DNA of 16,779 bases, taken from positions 1 to 16,779 of the forward strand of contig OMQI01000003.1 of the NCBI GenBank assembly GCA_900313185.1, read 5' to 3'. Made by a program: the position numbers and the translations under genes. A model generated the notes under the pieces. That model had not been told where the DNA came from, did not search any database, and worked only from the letters and a program-made list of their open reading frames with translations. This document shows, in pieces, positions 6,721 through 15,962 of this stretch; position 1 is the first letter of the stretch, and each line of letters starts with the position of its first letter. The stretch is from an uncultured Rhodospirillaceae bacterium. Its GTDB lineage: Bacteria; Pseudomonadota; Alphaproteobacteria; RF32; CAG-239.

Positions 6721-8712
6721 TCACTCGGCCAATATATCATTAAGTTCAAGCTTTTCAAATTCTGCACTTAAATCGTTAATTTCCTCTGCCTGGAACGTCT
6801 CACTATTTTCTTCTTCTCGGAAAGTAATGAGATTAATATCTTCTTCTTTTTCTGCCTGTCCGTTGGCCACTTTCCATTTTTCATACCACTCACTGAATTT
6901 ATCGGCATAGTTATTATTGACATCTCTCAATAAGTAGCTGATTTTACGATTGATTTCATTTATAAGATTTACATGAAAACCTAAGTTTTCAAGATTACAT
7001 TTATCAAACCCGTATAAATATTCGGCAACAAATTCTGAAGTTGAACAAAGTCTGTCATTGTTTTCAGGCTTGGTCATACTGGAATCGTGTACGGCCATTT
7101 CCACCAAACGATTGGCAATAAAATCTTCGGTCATATCATCTATAGGAGTACTTTGAAAATTGTTTAATCCCGAAGTACCTTGAATCATTAGAACCGTATC
7201 GTCCCAAAGTTCTGCCTTTTTCAGCTCATCAATAAAATATTCCATCTTGCCGATTAAACAACGTGTTTGTTGCAAATACGCATCACGTCTTTGATAGGTA
7301 TAATCTCGTTTTACCCACGGCAGATTAGTTTTATTGAGCCACTGAGTTTGCGGACGTATATGACAATACTCGTCATAGATATACATATCGGAAGGAACAT
7401 CTGCAAACACAAAATAAGCCTGTTTTCCCTCATCTTTCTTCATATCTTCTAATAAAATATCAAATGTTTTGATTGAATTAACCACATAAAGGTTATTGTA
7501 ATTTGTGCCTACCATCGGCATTTTATCAACATTGGCAACCGGTTCCAAAAACTTATATAATGAAGGTAAAATACTATTAAATAAATCAATACTCGAAAGC
7601 CAATCTATCATCAATATTCCGGTTTTAGATAACAATGAAATATTATCCATATCATATAAATTGGTTGGGCGATTAACTTTTTCTACACAACGATTGACGT
7701 TAAATGCATAATTTTTACGGCACATATCAAAATCACGAGATTTATAGGCCGAAATTTGGAATTTGTTTTTTCTGAATATATCATATAATTCGGTATCTTT
7801 CAAATACACGAATTCATTACGCAAATTATAAAATCTCCAATATTCGGTAAGCAATCTGTTTTTCAAAATATGCTTTTGTGTTTCAGATTTTGCCGAAGGG
7901 TTCAACGCCGCAGCCATATTATATAAATAACTTCTTTCCGGCGTATAAGCACGATTATAAATTTTAAAGTTATTTTTCTGCCAAAAACCGCGCACTATAT
8001 GTCTGGTTTCTTCGGCTTCCGGACTATGAAAAGTAGATATGTATGAATAAGAAGCAAAATCAGGCAACATCAAATACACAAATTTTTTACTTTTAGTATC
8101 TGACGGCTTCTGAATATTGAAAGCTTCTATATATTCATGAGTTTCCGTATTATTGATATATGATACATATACATGTGAAAACAATACAGCTATTGTTACT
8201 ACATAAAGTATACGATATATCTGCCTCTTCTGTTCAAATACAAAAAATGTTATAGTTGCAAATATTATCCCTACAACAATATATATCGGAATAACATGTG
8301 TTCCAATGTTTACATAATGATAATATTGCGAGAATTGTTTAAAAATCATATAAACGAAAAACAAAGAAAAAAATGAAACTATAATATGTTTAATTTTTCT
8401 ATATTTGTAAAAGCACAGTATACTTACGGCGGAAAATGTTATCATTCCCACTATAATTATCATAATTTCTTTCGTCGGTAAAAAAGAATTTTCAAAAGCT
8501 TTTACATTTCCGGAACTCGCAAACAGCATAAAATCGGTCATTAATAAAAGCGATATGAAAATTATCGATAATAACGTATCCAACCATTCAGGGTTATAAA
8601 AGACTCTGTTTTTTTTATCTCCCTTACGTGAAAAACGCCCCTCGTGATCGTGAGATAAAGGAGATATCACAACCTTATTATCTTTGGTTGAATTTAATTC
8701 GTTCATAAACAT
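6721..8712 (-). CDS. Five-TM sulfatase-fold inner-membrane protein, probably catalytically degenerate
   Basis: A 663-residue protein. Hydrophobic segments lie at about 47-67, 82-102, 109-126, 139-159 and 167-186, after a 40-residue charged N-terminus. The large domain from about 208 follows the alkaline phosphatase/sulfatase superfamily loosely: KKFVYLMLPDFAS in the position of the first metal-binding strand, then YTPERSYLY where the nucleophile usually lies, then EYFIDELKKAELWDDTVLMIQG. In active members the last strand runs into SDHG; here it reads GTSGLN, so the Asp and His metal ligands are gone. The tail after about 615 is very acidic. Five TM helices plus a degenerate sulfatase domain is the layout of YejM/PbgA/LapC, which controls LPS synthesis in enterobacteria. 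LtaS/EptA-like enzymes share the topology but keep the metal site. Homology to YejM is inference. The gene starts one base after gatB and ends six bases before yejE. Confidence 0.8.
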   Translation of the reverse strand: MFMNELNSTKDNKVVISPLSHDHEGRFSRKGDKKNRVFYNPEWLDTLLSIIFISLLLMTDFMLFASSGNVKAFENSFLPTKEIMIIIVGMITFSAVSILCFYKYRKIKHIIVSFFSLFFVYMIFKQFSQYYHYVNIGTHVIPIYIVVGIIFATITFFVFEQKRQIYRILYVVTIAVLFSHVYVSYINNTETHEYIEAFNIQKPSDTKSKKFVYLMLPDFASYSYISTFHSPEAEETRHIVRGFWQKNNFKIYNRAYTPERSYLYNMAAALNPSAKSETQKHILKNRLLTEYWRFYNLRNEFVYLKDTELYDIFRKNKFQISAYKSRDFDMCRKNYAFNVNRCVEKVNRPTNLYDMDNISLLSKTGILMIDWLSSIDLFNSILPSLYKFLEPVANVDKMPMVGTNYNNLYVVNSIKTFDILLEDMKKDEGKQAYFVFADVPSDMYIYDEYCHIRPQTQWLNKTNLPWVKRDYTYQRRDAYLQQTRCLIGKMEYFIDELKKAELWDDTVLMIQGTSGLNNFQSTPIDDMTEDFIANRLVEMAVHDSSMTKPENNDRLCSTSEFVAEYLYGFDKCNLENLGFHVNLINEINRKISYLLRDVNNNYADKFSEWYEKWKVANGQAEKEEDINLITFREEENSETFQAEEINDLSAEFEKLELNDILAE

Positions 8713-8713
8713 A

Positions 8714-10174
8714 TCAGTTGTCCAGTTTTTCTTTCACCAATTTATTGACAATCTGAGGATTAGCTTTACCTTGCGATAATTTTAACGTTTGTCCGACAAA
8801 CCATCCGGCTAAATTTGTCTTTCCGTTTTTATAAGCGGCAACATTATCAGGATTATCAGCTATAACTTTTTCAATAATTGCTTCAATCGCTGAAGTATCG
8901 GTAACTTGTTTTAAGCCTTTTTCTTCTACGATTTTTTCCGGATTTTCGCCGGTTTCGCTCATAATTTCAAACACATCTTTGGCTATTTTTCCGGAGATAA
9001 CTTCTTTGCTGATAAGCTCCACTAAAGCACCTAAATTTTCAGCGGATACAGGACTTTGCGAAATTTCCAAGTGTTTTTTATTAAGCATGGCAAAGAAATC
9101 ACTCATCATCCAGTTTGCCACTTTTTTGGCATCGTGTCCGGCTGCTGCTTTTTCAAAGAAATCAGCAACTTCTTTGTTTTCGCAAAGCACCATTGCATCA
9201 TAAGCAGTGAGTCCCAATTTTTCAATAAAACGTTGCTTCTTTGCATCCGGTAATTCAATCATTTCGTTTTTAACAGAATCAATATATTCATCAGTTAAGA
9301 TAAGCGGAGGCAAATCAGGCTCCGGAAAATAACGATAATCGTGGGCAAATTCCTTTTTGCGCATAACTTTGGTCAAGCCCGTACTCGGATCAAATTGACG
9401 AGTTTCCTGCTCAACAGTTCCACCATTTTCATAGACTTCGATATGTCTTTTGGCTTCGTTTTCAATAGCCTGCATAACAAACTTAACGCTATTTACGTTT
9501 TTCATTTCGCAACGGGTGCGAAATTCATTTGAACCGTACGGACGCACCGAAACATTGACATCACAACGCATTGAACCTTCGTCCATATTACCGTCACAGG
9601 TTCCTAAATAACGTAAAATTGAACGTAATTTGCGCAAAAACGCTCCGGCTTCTTCCGGTGAGCGGAAATCAGGTTTGGTCACAATTTCCATTAATCCCAC
9701 CCCTGCTCTGTTCAAATCTATGAAACTTTTGGTAGGACTTAAATCGTGAATTGATTTTCCGGCATCCTGTTCTATATGCATACGTTCAATACCGATGTTT
9801 TTTGTACTGCCGTCACTCAAATCCACACAAATATTTCCTTCCCCTACTATCGGATAACGAAATTGCGTAATCTGGTAATCTGTCGGCATATCGGCATAAA
9901 AATAGTTTTTACGAGAAAATTCCGAATATTTATTGATTTTGGCATTTAATCCTAAGCCGGTTTTAATAGCTTGATGCACGCACTCTTTGTTTAATGTCGG
10001 CAACATTCCCGGCATACCGGCATCAACAAATGACACATTCGTATTAGGCTCATCACCAAACTCTGTTGAAGCACCGCTGAAAATCTTTGATTTTGAAATA
10101 ATCTGGCAATGGATTTCCAAACCGACTACGACTTCCCATTTTCCTTTTGCAGTTTCTATAATATATTCTGCCAT
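8714..10174 (-). CDS. gatB: Aspartyl/glutamyl-tRNA amidotransferase subunit B
   Basis: GatB is the tRNA-binding and kinase subunit of GatCAB. It activates the side chain of Glu-tRNA(Gln) or Asp-tRNA(Asn) with ATP, and ammonia from GatA then completes the amidation. From the ATG at 10174 it has 486 residues, the usual length. The frame is open further upstream, but AGGA at 10181-10184 and the typical beginning (WEVVVGLEIH) fix this start. The catalytic cradle shows VGLEIH, SGASTEFGDEPNTNVS, DAGMPGMLP, DYQITQFRYP, RMHIEQDAGKS and GMRCDVNVS-like segments. HDYRYFPEPDLPP is near residue 285. The C-terminal YqeY-like tail domain ends with NPDNVAAYKNGKTNLAGWFVGQ. It starts one base after the gatA stop. 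Its presence suggests that the organism lacks at least one of the direct Gln or Asn tRNA synthetase routes. Confidence 0.96.
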   Translation of the reverse strand: MAEYIIETAKGKWEVVVGLEIHCQIISKSKIFSGASTEFGDEPNTNVSFVDAGMPGMLPTLNKECVHQAIKTGLGLNAKINKYSEFSRKNYFYADMPTDYQITQFRYPIVGEGNICVDLSDGSTKNIGIERMHIEQDAGKSIHDLSPTKSFIDLNRAGVGLMEIVTKPDFRSPEEAGAFLRKLRSILRYLGTCDGNMDEGSMRCDVNVSVRPYGSNEFRTRCEMKNVNSVKFVMQAIENEAKRHIEVYENGGTVEQETRQFDPSTGLTKVMRKKEFAHDYRYFPEPDLPPLILTDEYIDSVKNEMIELPDAKKQRFIEKLGLTAYDAMVLCENKEVADFFEKAAAGHDAKKVANWMMSDFFAMLNKKHLEISQSPVSAENLGALVELISKEVISGKIAKDVFEIMSETGENPEKIVEEKGLKQVTDTSAIEAIIEKVIADNPDNVAAYKNGKTNLAGWFVGQTLKLSQGKANPQIVNKLVKEKLDN

Positions 10175-10175
10175 T

Positions 10176-11630
10176 TTATTTCCTTTCAAACTTTGCATCT
10201 TCTTCGATTTTTGCTGCAACGCTGAATATTGTTGCTTCATCAAAAGGTTTACCGATGAGTTGCATTCCAAGCGGTAATCCGTTTTGAGATAATCCTATCG
10301 GTAAGCTCAAAGCCGGAAGTCCGGCTAAATTAATTGAAACCGTAAAAACATCATTCAAATACATATTAATCGGATTATCAAGCATACTTTCATCACCAAT
10401 CGGAAAAGCCGTAATCGGCGAAGTCGGAGTTAAAATTATGTCACATTGCTTGAATGCTTCCATAAAATCATTGTGAATTAAACGACGCATCTTTTGTGCT
10501 TTCAAATAATATGCGTCATAATATCCGGCCGATAATACATACGTACCTATCATAATACGCCTTTTTACTTCTTTTCCGAAGCCTAAGGTTCTGGTATTTA
10601 TATACAATTCATCAAGATTTTTGCCCTCAGCACGGAAACCATAGCGAATACCATCATATCTGGCCAAATTGGAAGACGCTTCAGCCGGAGCTAAAACATA
10701 ATATGTCGCCAAAGCGTATTTGGTATGCGGTAAAGATATTTCTTTTACGATTGCCCCGCGAGCTTTTAAGTATTCTGCCGCTTTATCCCAATACGAAGCA
10801 ACTTCTTCATTTAGTCCTTGCGGACGATATTCTTTGGGCAATCCTATAGTTAGACCTTTGATATCCTTATTCAGAAAATCAACATAGTTAGGAACTGCTA
10901 TATCGCACGAAGTAGAATCTTTTTCATCAAATCCGGCCATACTTTGCAACAATAAAGCACAATCTTTGACATCTTTGGCAATCGGTCCGGCCTGATCCAA
11001 TGAAGAAGCAAAAGCAACTATTCCGTAGCGGGAACAACGCCCGTATGTCGGTTTTATACCGGTACAACCGCAAAATGCAGCAGGTTCACGGATAGAACCA
11101 CCGGTATCGGTACCGGTTGCCGCCGCACACATATTTGCCGCCACAGCTGCCGCCGAACCACCGGAAGAACCTCCCGGGACTAAGTCTTTATCTTTGCTCC
11201 ACGGATTAATAACCGGTCCGAAATAACTGGTTTCGTTACTCCCGCCCATAGCAAACTCATCAAGATTAAGCTTGCCTAAAAATACGGCGCCGTCATTCAA
11301 TAAATTCTGCGTAACCGTCGATTCATAAGTAGGAACAAAATTATCTAAAATATGCGAAGCGGCCGTGGTGCGAATGTCTTTGGTACAAAACAAATCTTTA
11401 ATTCCCAAAGGTATTCCTTCCAAAAGACGATTGTTGCCGCTTTGATAATTTCTATCGGCCATTTCAGCTTGTTTTAAGGCTTTGTCGGCACATTCGGTTA
11501 TATAGGCATTATAGTGTCTGCCTTTTTCCATATTTTCAAGATATGACTTCGTTAATTCTACAGAACTGAACTTTTTGCTTTTCAGTGCATCTAGTGTTTC
11601 ACACACGGTTAATTTGGTAATATCGTTCAT
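10176..11630 (-). CDS. gatA: Aspartyl/glutamyl-tRNA amidotransferase subunit A (glutaminase)
   Basis: GatA hydrolyses glutamine and channels ammonia to GatB. The 484-residue length is typical. The amidase-signature Ser-cisSer-Lys triad is intact: K78 in GIKD, S155 in GGSSGGSAAA and S179 in DTGGSIR. FGPVINPW and GYYDAYYLKAQKMR are other family segments. The ATG at 11630 is chosen because GGAG (11638-11641) lies seven bases upstream and because MNDITKLTV is the normal GatA beginning. The 19 extra in-frame codons upstream overlap gatC and are unlikely to be translated. The start follows the gatC stop by four bases, so the subunits are cotranslated in the order C-A-B. Confidence 0.97.
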   Translation of the reverse strand: MNDITKLTVCETLDALKSKKFSSVELTKSYLENMEKGRHYNAYITECADKALKQAEMADRNYQSGNNRLLEGIPLGIKDLFCTKDIRTTAASHILDNFVPTYESTVTQNLLNDGAVFLGKLNLDEFAMGGSNETSYFGPVINPWSKDKDLVPGGSSGGSAAAVAANMCAAATGTDTGGSIREPAAFCGCTGIKPTYGRCSRYGIVAFASSLDQAGPIAKDVKDCALLLQSMAGFDEKDSTSCDIAVPNYVDFLNKDIKGLTIGLPKEYRPQGLNEEVASYWDKAAEYLKARGAIVKEISLPHTKYALATYYVLAPAEASSNLARYDGIRYGFRAEGKNLDELYINTRTLGFGKEVKRRIMIGTYVLSAGYYDAYYLKAQKMRRLIHNDFMEAFKQCDIILTPTSPITAFPIGDESMLDNPINMYLNDVFTVSINLAGLPALSLPIGLSQNGLPLGMQLIGKPFDEATIFSVAAKIEEDAKFERK

Positions 11631-11634
11631 ATCT

Positions 11635-11922
11635 TTACTCCACCACCTTCGGCACCGCAAAATAATCATATTCGGCAGACGGTGCATTTTTTAAAATATC
11701 TTCACGGCAATTACCTGTAGTTATTTCATCATTTCTCATTCGTAAATTCACGTTGTTTACTGAAATTAAAGGCTCTACCTCATCGGTATTGATTTCATTC
11801 AATTCTTCTATCCACTGCAGAATTTTATTAAACTCTTCTTTGGTCGGCTCTATTTTATCATCTTCAACCTTTAGACGCGAAAGGAAAGCCACCCTTTTCA
11901 CGGTTTCATTATCTATCGCCAT
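11635..11922 (-). CDS. gatC: Aspartyl/glutamyl-tRNA amidotransferase subunit C
   Basis: A 95-residue protein, the standard size. GatC is the small belt-like subunit that wraps between GatA and GatB and stabilises the complex. It has the family's N-terminal helix (VKRVAFLSRLKVEDD), a second helix (FNKILQWIEELNEINTDEVEPL) and the conserved extended C-terminus around LRMRNDE and FAVPKVVE. A clear GAGG lies seven bases before the ATG at 11922. The sppA stop is 19 bases upstream, the largest gap in the minus-strand run, but no convincing promoter was seen in it. Confidence 0.95.
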   Translation of the reverse strand: MAIDNETVKRVAFLSRLKVEDDKIEPTKEEFNKILQWIEELNEINTDEVEPLISVNNVNLRMRNDEITTGNCREDILKNAPSAEYDYFAVPKVVE

Positions 11923-11941
11923 TATATAACCTCTTTTTAAT

Positions 11942-13681
11942 CTACATATTTATTATAAACGGTGACAATACAGTATCATATTGACAGCGTTTGAAAAGTT
12001 TTAAATAACGGATATCAACACCGCTGTTGTTAATAATTTTATTTATTTTTACATTACCGTTTAAGATTAAATCACGCAACTTTTCACTAAAACTCTTTTC
12101 ACGTGGATACGTAATGATTTTAAACTTCTGATTATCCTTAATATTTCCGAGTTTTCTGGCTTCAAACAAAGCATCACTTTGGCCGCCGAGCGCATCAATA
12201 AGCCCAAGTTCCAATGCTTGTCGACCGGTCCACACCCTACCTCGTGCTATTTCATCTATATCCTTGGTAATTTTACGATTTTCCACAACTTTAGCGGTAA
12301 AATCTTTATACACTTCATCAAGCGAAGCATTGAAATTTTCCTTTTCGGTAGCGGAAAACGGAGTATTAATACTCAATATTCCGGCATTATCGCCGATTTT
12401 AATACCGTCCCAATTTATTTCCAATTTTTCCCATAGTTTCTGTGCAACAAATTTTCCGCCCAAAACGCCGATGGAACCGGTTATGGTGGTAGGTTCGGCA
12501 ATAATATAATCACCTGCCAATGAGATAAAATATCCACCCGATGCCGCATATCCCGATTGGGAAATTATAATCGGAATGTTTTTATTTTTTTTCAACTGTT
12601 TTAAGGCAAAATATATTTCATCAGCCGCATTATAATTGCCTCCCGGACTATCTATACGAACTATCAATGCTTTGAGGTTATCCATATCTTCTATTTCTGC
12701 CAAGTCAGCTAATACACTCTGACTTCCTAAAACATATTCTCCATCTATATCCGAGGAGGTTTCTCCGGTATCAATAATACCATTTAGATTGAGATAAGCA
12801 ATCGTCGGAATATTACCGGTATTCGGATGAATTTGTGATGCATAATCTTCTATTGAAATAAAGTTTTCTGCCCCGTCTTTCTTTAATTTTTCTTCCAACT
12901 GCGGCAAATACATCAATTCATCAACCAAACCGTATTCAACTCCGTCCTCAGCGGAAATCGGCGCTTTATTAATCAATTCATCAATATCTTGTTTAAGTTT
13001 GCGATTATTTTTAATGTCTGCCTTAATTTCGTTCATTAATTCATTACCCAGACTCTGAATTTCCTCACGAAACGGTTCTGACATCTTATCATCGGTAAAT
13101 GAAGCCATTGCCGTTTTATATTGATAACGAGTATAAAATTCAGCATCAATCCCGACTTTATTCATTATTTTTTTGAAAAACGGAACTTCTATATTTATAC
13201 CGGTTACCCCTATGGAAGTGTGTGGCTGCATATAAATCTTATCAAAGAAGGTAGCCAGATAATATTCACGATTTCCCTGTCCTAACGGACCGAAACCTTG
13301 CGAAAATACATAAGCCGGTTTACCGGAAGTTTTATAATTCATTATGGCCCTAGCCACATCTTGAATTTGCGCCATTTCCAAATTGCTTATGTCAATACGG
13401 GCAATCAATGCATCTATGCGGTCATCTATTGCTGCAATTTCAATCGATTTTATCAATTTTTGAAAGCTCATACTCTGACGATCCAAAATCTCATCAATTA
13501 AGCTATCAGTCGGAACTTCGGTAAAATTATGACTCATATCAATCATAACCATTGTATGCGGCGGAATATAAACACGTCTGTTATTATACCAACCTACTAT
13601 TAATGTTGCCACTCCACCGATTATCACCAAAGCGCCCAATATGGTGCAAAGCGATTTCACATATTTACCAAATTTACGCAT
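11942..13681 (-). CDS. sppA: Signal peptide peptidase SppA, 67K type
   Basis: A membrane-anchored serine protease of family S49 that degrades signal peptides left in the inner membrane after secretion. At 579 residues it is the long form, with two tandem S49 domains. A single N-terminal membrane anchor spans about 11-31. The Ser-Lys dyad is split across the domains as in E. coli SppA: K189 in YQYKTA (domain 1) and S381 in SGYAASGGY (domain 2). Other family motifs are RIDSPGG (342-348), TGSIGV, GRVWTGRQA and LGLIDALGG. The ATG at 13681 overlaps the end of plsC by eight bases. A short C-terminal extension (after about 540) ends in KLFKRCQYDTVLSPF and has no obvious role. Confidence 0.95.
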   Translation of the reverse strand: MRKFGKYVKSLCTILGALVIIGGVATLIVGWYNNRRVYIPPHTMVMIDMSHNFTEVPTDSLIDEILDRQSMSFQKLIKSIEIAAIDDRIDALIARIDISNLEMAQIQDVARAIMNYKTSGKPAYVFSQGFGPLGQGNREYYLATFFDKIYMQPHTSIGVTGINIEVPFFKKIMNKVGIDAEFYTRYQYKTAMASFTDDKMSEPFREEIQSLGNELMNEIKADIKNNRKLKQDIDELINKAPISAEDGVEYGLVDELMYLPQLEEKLKKDGAENFISIEDYASQIHPNTGNIPTIAYLNLNGIIDTGETSSDIDGEYVLGSQSVLADLAEIEDMDNLKALIVRIDSPGGNYNAADEIYFALKQLKKNKNIPIIISQSGYAASGGYFISLAGDYIIAEPTTITGSIGVLGGKFVAQKLWEKLEINWDGIKIGDNAGILSINTPFSATEKENFNASLDEVYKDFTAKVVENRKITKDIDEIARGRVWTGRQALELGLIDALGGQSDALFEARKLGNIKDNQKFKIITYPREKSFSEKLRDLILNGNVKINKIINNSGVDIRYLKLFKRCQYDTVLSPFIINM

Positions 13682-14441
13682 TGTTATGTTCTTTCCACAT
13701 TTGTGCTGCGTGCGGATATTTTTCCACAGCTTCTTTATTCAATTCGGCACACTTATTTTCTATTGCATTTTGCAATTCATTCATAAACTCTTCCTTGGTT
13801 TTACCTTCGGCACTGATTGCCGGTAAAAATTCGAATACAGCCGTTCCCGGATAGCGTAAGAAAGAATTTTTTGCCCAGAAAAATCCGGTATTTACCGCAA
13901 CAGGCACAACCGGAAGATGCAAGTTTTCCGCCAAAAACATTATTCCCGATTTATACCCCTTGGTAGTCCCCGGAAAACAGCGGGTTCCCTCCGGGAAAAT
14001 AACCACCGGACGCCCGGTATCGGTTTTCTTTTTTACTTCGCTCAGCATATTTTTCATTGCACTTGCTCCGCCCTTACGATTGACCGGAATCATTCCGTAA
14101 AAATATTGTGTCCAACCGAAAAACGGCATAAATATCAATTCTCTTTTCAGTATATATGTAGTGGTCGGGACAAACTGGGTAAAAGCATAAGTTTCCAATG
14201 CCGATTCGTGTTTGCATGCATACAAAACATTTTTATTTAAGATATTCTCTTTTCCTCTTACTTCAAATTTGATGCCGGCAAACAAGTGAACCCAGAAAAG
14301 AGCTATCGGCATAACAATCTTATCCCAATAAAAAATAGTTGCCTTTCTCGGTAATAAAGCCATAACAAGCTGAAACGTGCACCCTAAAAACAAAGTTCCG
14401 AAATAAAAAAAGTTAGTCAATAATGATCTGATATATAACAT
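13674..14441 (-). CDS. plsC: 1-acyl-sn-glycerol-3-phosphate acyltransferase
   Basis: A 255-residue PlsC-family enzyme that makes phosphatidic acid by acylating lysophosphatidic acid at the inner face of the cytoplasmic membrane. Hydrophobic segments lie at about 8-30 and 40-56. Motif I is H78-E-S-A-L-E83, an HX4E variant of the usual HX4D. The arginine motif is NRKGGASAMK (121-130). Motif III is FPEGTR (149-154), and the VPVAVNTG segment (motif IV) follows. The HX4E form is, from general knowledge, common in alphaproteobacterial PlsC, so I do not take it as loss of function. An AGAGG lies eight bases before the ATG at 14441. It is 13 bases after the DUF218 gene and overlaps sppA by eight bases. 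Confidence 0.93.
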   Translation of the reverse strand: MLYIRSLLTNFFYFGTLFLGCTFQLVMALLPRKATIFYWDKIVMPIALFWVHLFAGIKFEVRGKENILNKNVLYACKHESALETYAFTQFVPTTTYILKRELIFMPFFGWTQYFYGMIPVNRKGGASAMKNMLSEVKKKTDTGRPVVIFPEGTRCFPGTTKGYKSGIMFLAENLHLPVVPVAVNTGFFWAKNSFLRYPGTAVFEFLPAISAEGKTKEEFMNELQNAIENKCAELNKEAVEKYPHAAQMWKEHNNA

Positions 14442-14454
14442 ATTATTTTCCTCT

Positions 14455-15042
14455 TTACTTAAACAAATTTCTTAAAACAACCACCAAATACTTGTTATAC
14501 TCGCTTACTATAAGCTTAAATGTTCCCCAAGATTGCCACCAATAATTGGCTACATTCTCCGAATAAACCGGTGTCAATTCTATCTCTAAAGGAAGATTGT
14601 AGGCTTTAATTTCGGCCAAACTGCGTGGAATATGATAATTGGAAGTGATAAGACGAACGGATTTTATATTATTTTTCTCGACCCAATCTTTGATTTCACG
14701 GGCATTTCCGATTGTATCCGTGGCATCATATCCCAATTCTACTTTATCGGGATTATTGATTGAAATCTTCAAACTTTTGATAATCGCTTCCAGAGAAGTG
14801 TGTTTTTCAACTCCGGATATAAAAAGATGTTCTGCCATGTTATTATTCATTAATTTCACGGCTTTGGCAATTCGATTACGTCCTCCGGTCAACACAACAA
14901 TGGCATCGGTATATTTCAAATCGTAATCATTGTAATCATTGATTTTTTGCCCAAACCAAATAAACCCGCAGAACCAAGGCACAAAAATACAGTCAAAAGC
15001 CAACAAGGCAATCAACAAATATTTTTTTAAATGCCCCGACAT
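14455..15042 (-). CDS. YdcF/SanA/ElyC-like DUF218 membrane protein
   Basis: A 195-residue protein with one N-terminal membrane segment (about 7-29) and a DUF218 domain. The domain shows TDAIVVLTGG, then RIAKAVKLM, HLFISGV, D-A-T-D-T-I-G-NA and LITSNYHIPRSLAEI, the usual order in this family. DUF218 proteins of the SanA/ElyC type are linked to envelope integrity and peptidoglycan or lipid-carrier metabolism, but the reaction is not established. The ATG at 15042 overlaps the ftsX stop in a TAATG. An in-frame GTG at 15048 lies five bases after GGAG and could also be used. Location between ftsEX and plsC is, as I recall, a recurring arrangement in alphaproteobacteria and supports an envelope role. 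Confidence 0.85.
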   Translation of the reverse strand: MSGHLKKYLLIALLAFDCIFVPWFCGFIWFGQKINDYNDYDLKYTDAIVVLTGGRNRIAKAVKLMNNNMAEHLFISGVEKHTSLEAIIKSLKISINNPDKVELGYDATDTIGNAREIKDWVEKNNIKSVRLITSNYHIPRSLAEIKAYNLPLEIELTPVYSENVANYWWQSWGTFKLIVSEYNKYLVVVLRNLFK

Positions 15043-15950
15043 TAACACATTTTCTCCAATGATTTACGTACCGTATAATAAGCGGTTCCCATAGCATAAA
15101 ATAAAGAAAGCAGAGGAGTAACCATCATTAACAGCCAATGAAATGTGGATAAACCGGCACTATTTAATAAACCGCTGCCGGTCGAAATCCCGTATTTGCT
15201 CACAATAACGATACTCGGTATGGCAAATATAAGTCCGATAACTCCCGAAAAGAAACCTATTTTGGCATAGCTTTTGGCATATTGCTTGGCAATATAATCA
15301 TCCTGAGCACCGATAATATGCAAGATTTCTATAGAATTTAAGTTTATTCCTAAACTGGTTCTTGTCGAATAATAAATGGAAAACGCACAAATACCTATAA
15401 CCATAAATAAAACGGATAAGGCCAACGTTTTCAAAGAACCTGCAAATTTAAGCAATCTGTTCAACCATAAACGATGGTTATCAATTGAGGCATTCGAAGT
15501 AACTTTATGCAGGCCTCTGGTCATTTCATCATAGTTAATTTCCGCATTTTCTTTAAGTTGAACGTCCAACAATTGCGGTATCGGTAAAGCATTAACATCA
15601 ACTTTATTTCCGAGCCAAGGTGTCATTAATCTTTCCACCGTTTCATCATCAATTACATGGACACTTTTAACTCCTTCGGCATTTTCCACAAACTGCAATA
15701 CTTTATTGAGCTGTTCTTGAGTTTTATCTGCATCAATTTTTTTATTTTCGTCTTCAATCGGACTTACCTGAATGGTAATGGAACCCAAAATATCTTTTTC
15801 CCAACTTTTAACCATCGTATTTATGGACATAACTATGGCCAATACAATGATAAACAAATACATATATATCGACGATAAAACATACATAAATATCGAAGTT
15901 TCTTCATCATCAATCGGAATCTCATTTTTACGCATTAATTCTCTGTGCAT
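15042..15950 (-). CDS. ftsX: Cell-division ABC transporter permease FtsX
   Basis: The membrane subunit of FtsEX, which at the septum couples ATP hydrolysis in FtsE to activation of peptidoglycan hydrolases. It has 302 residues from the ATG at 15950. The topology is that of FtsX: a cytoplasmic N-terminus, a membrane segment near 20-44, an extracytoplasmic domain (about 48-168) and three more segments near 172-195, 231-251 and 270-294. The final loop region is typical (NSIEILHIIGAQDDYI). The ATG at 15956 is in frame but only one base from the Shine-Dalgarno GGAG (15958-15961), whereas 15950 is seven bases away, so 15950 is preferred. It begins 12 bases after the ftsE stop and is translationally coupled to the DUF218 gene. 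Confidence 0.93.
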   Translation of the reverse strand: MHRELMRKNEIPIDDEETSIFMYVLSSIYMYLFIIVLAIVMSINTMVKSWEKDILGSITIQVSPIEDENKKIDADKTQEQLNKVLQFVENAEGVKSVHVIDDETVERLMTPWLGNKVDVNALPIPQLLDVQLKENAEINYDEMTRGLHKVTSNASIDNHRLWLNRLLKFAGSLKTLALSVLFMVIGICAFSIYYSTRTSLGINLNSIEILHIIGAQDDYIAKQYAKSYAKIGFFSGVIGLIFAIPSIVIVSKYGISTGSGLLNSAGLSTFHWLLMMVTPLLSLFYAMGTAYYTVRKSLEKMC

Positions 15951-15957
15951 TTCCATT

Positions 15958-15961
15958 CTCC
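15958..15961 (-). promoter_or_regulatory. Ribosome binding site that decides the ftsX start
   Basis: GGAG on the minus strand is one base from the ATG at 15956 and seven bases from the in-frame ATG at 15950. Only the second spacing is usable, so the first ATG is probably skipped. Confidence 0.55.
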
Positions 15962-15962
15962 G

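Noticed and set aside
10175..10270. Extended N-terminus of GatB overlapping gatA
   Set aside because: The 32 extra residues come from the gatA 3' end in another frame. The ATG at 10174 has its own AGGA and a normal GatB beginning.
11631..11687. Extended N-terminus of GatA overlapping gatC
   Set aside because: The added residues are gatC sequence read in another frame. A good GGAG precedes the ATG at 11630, and the resulting length is standard.
13674..14441. HX4E instead of HX4D in PlsC motif I as a lost catalytic residue
   Set aside because: All other motifs are intact, and the Glu variant is, from general knowledge, normal among alphaproteobacterial PlsC proteins.
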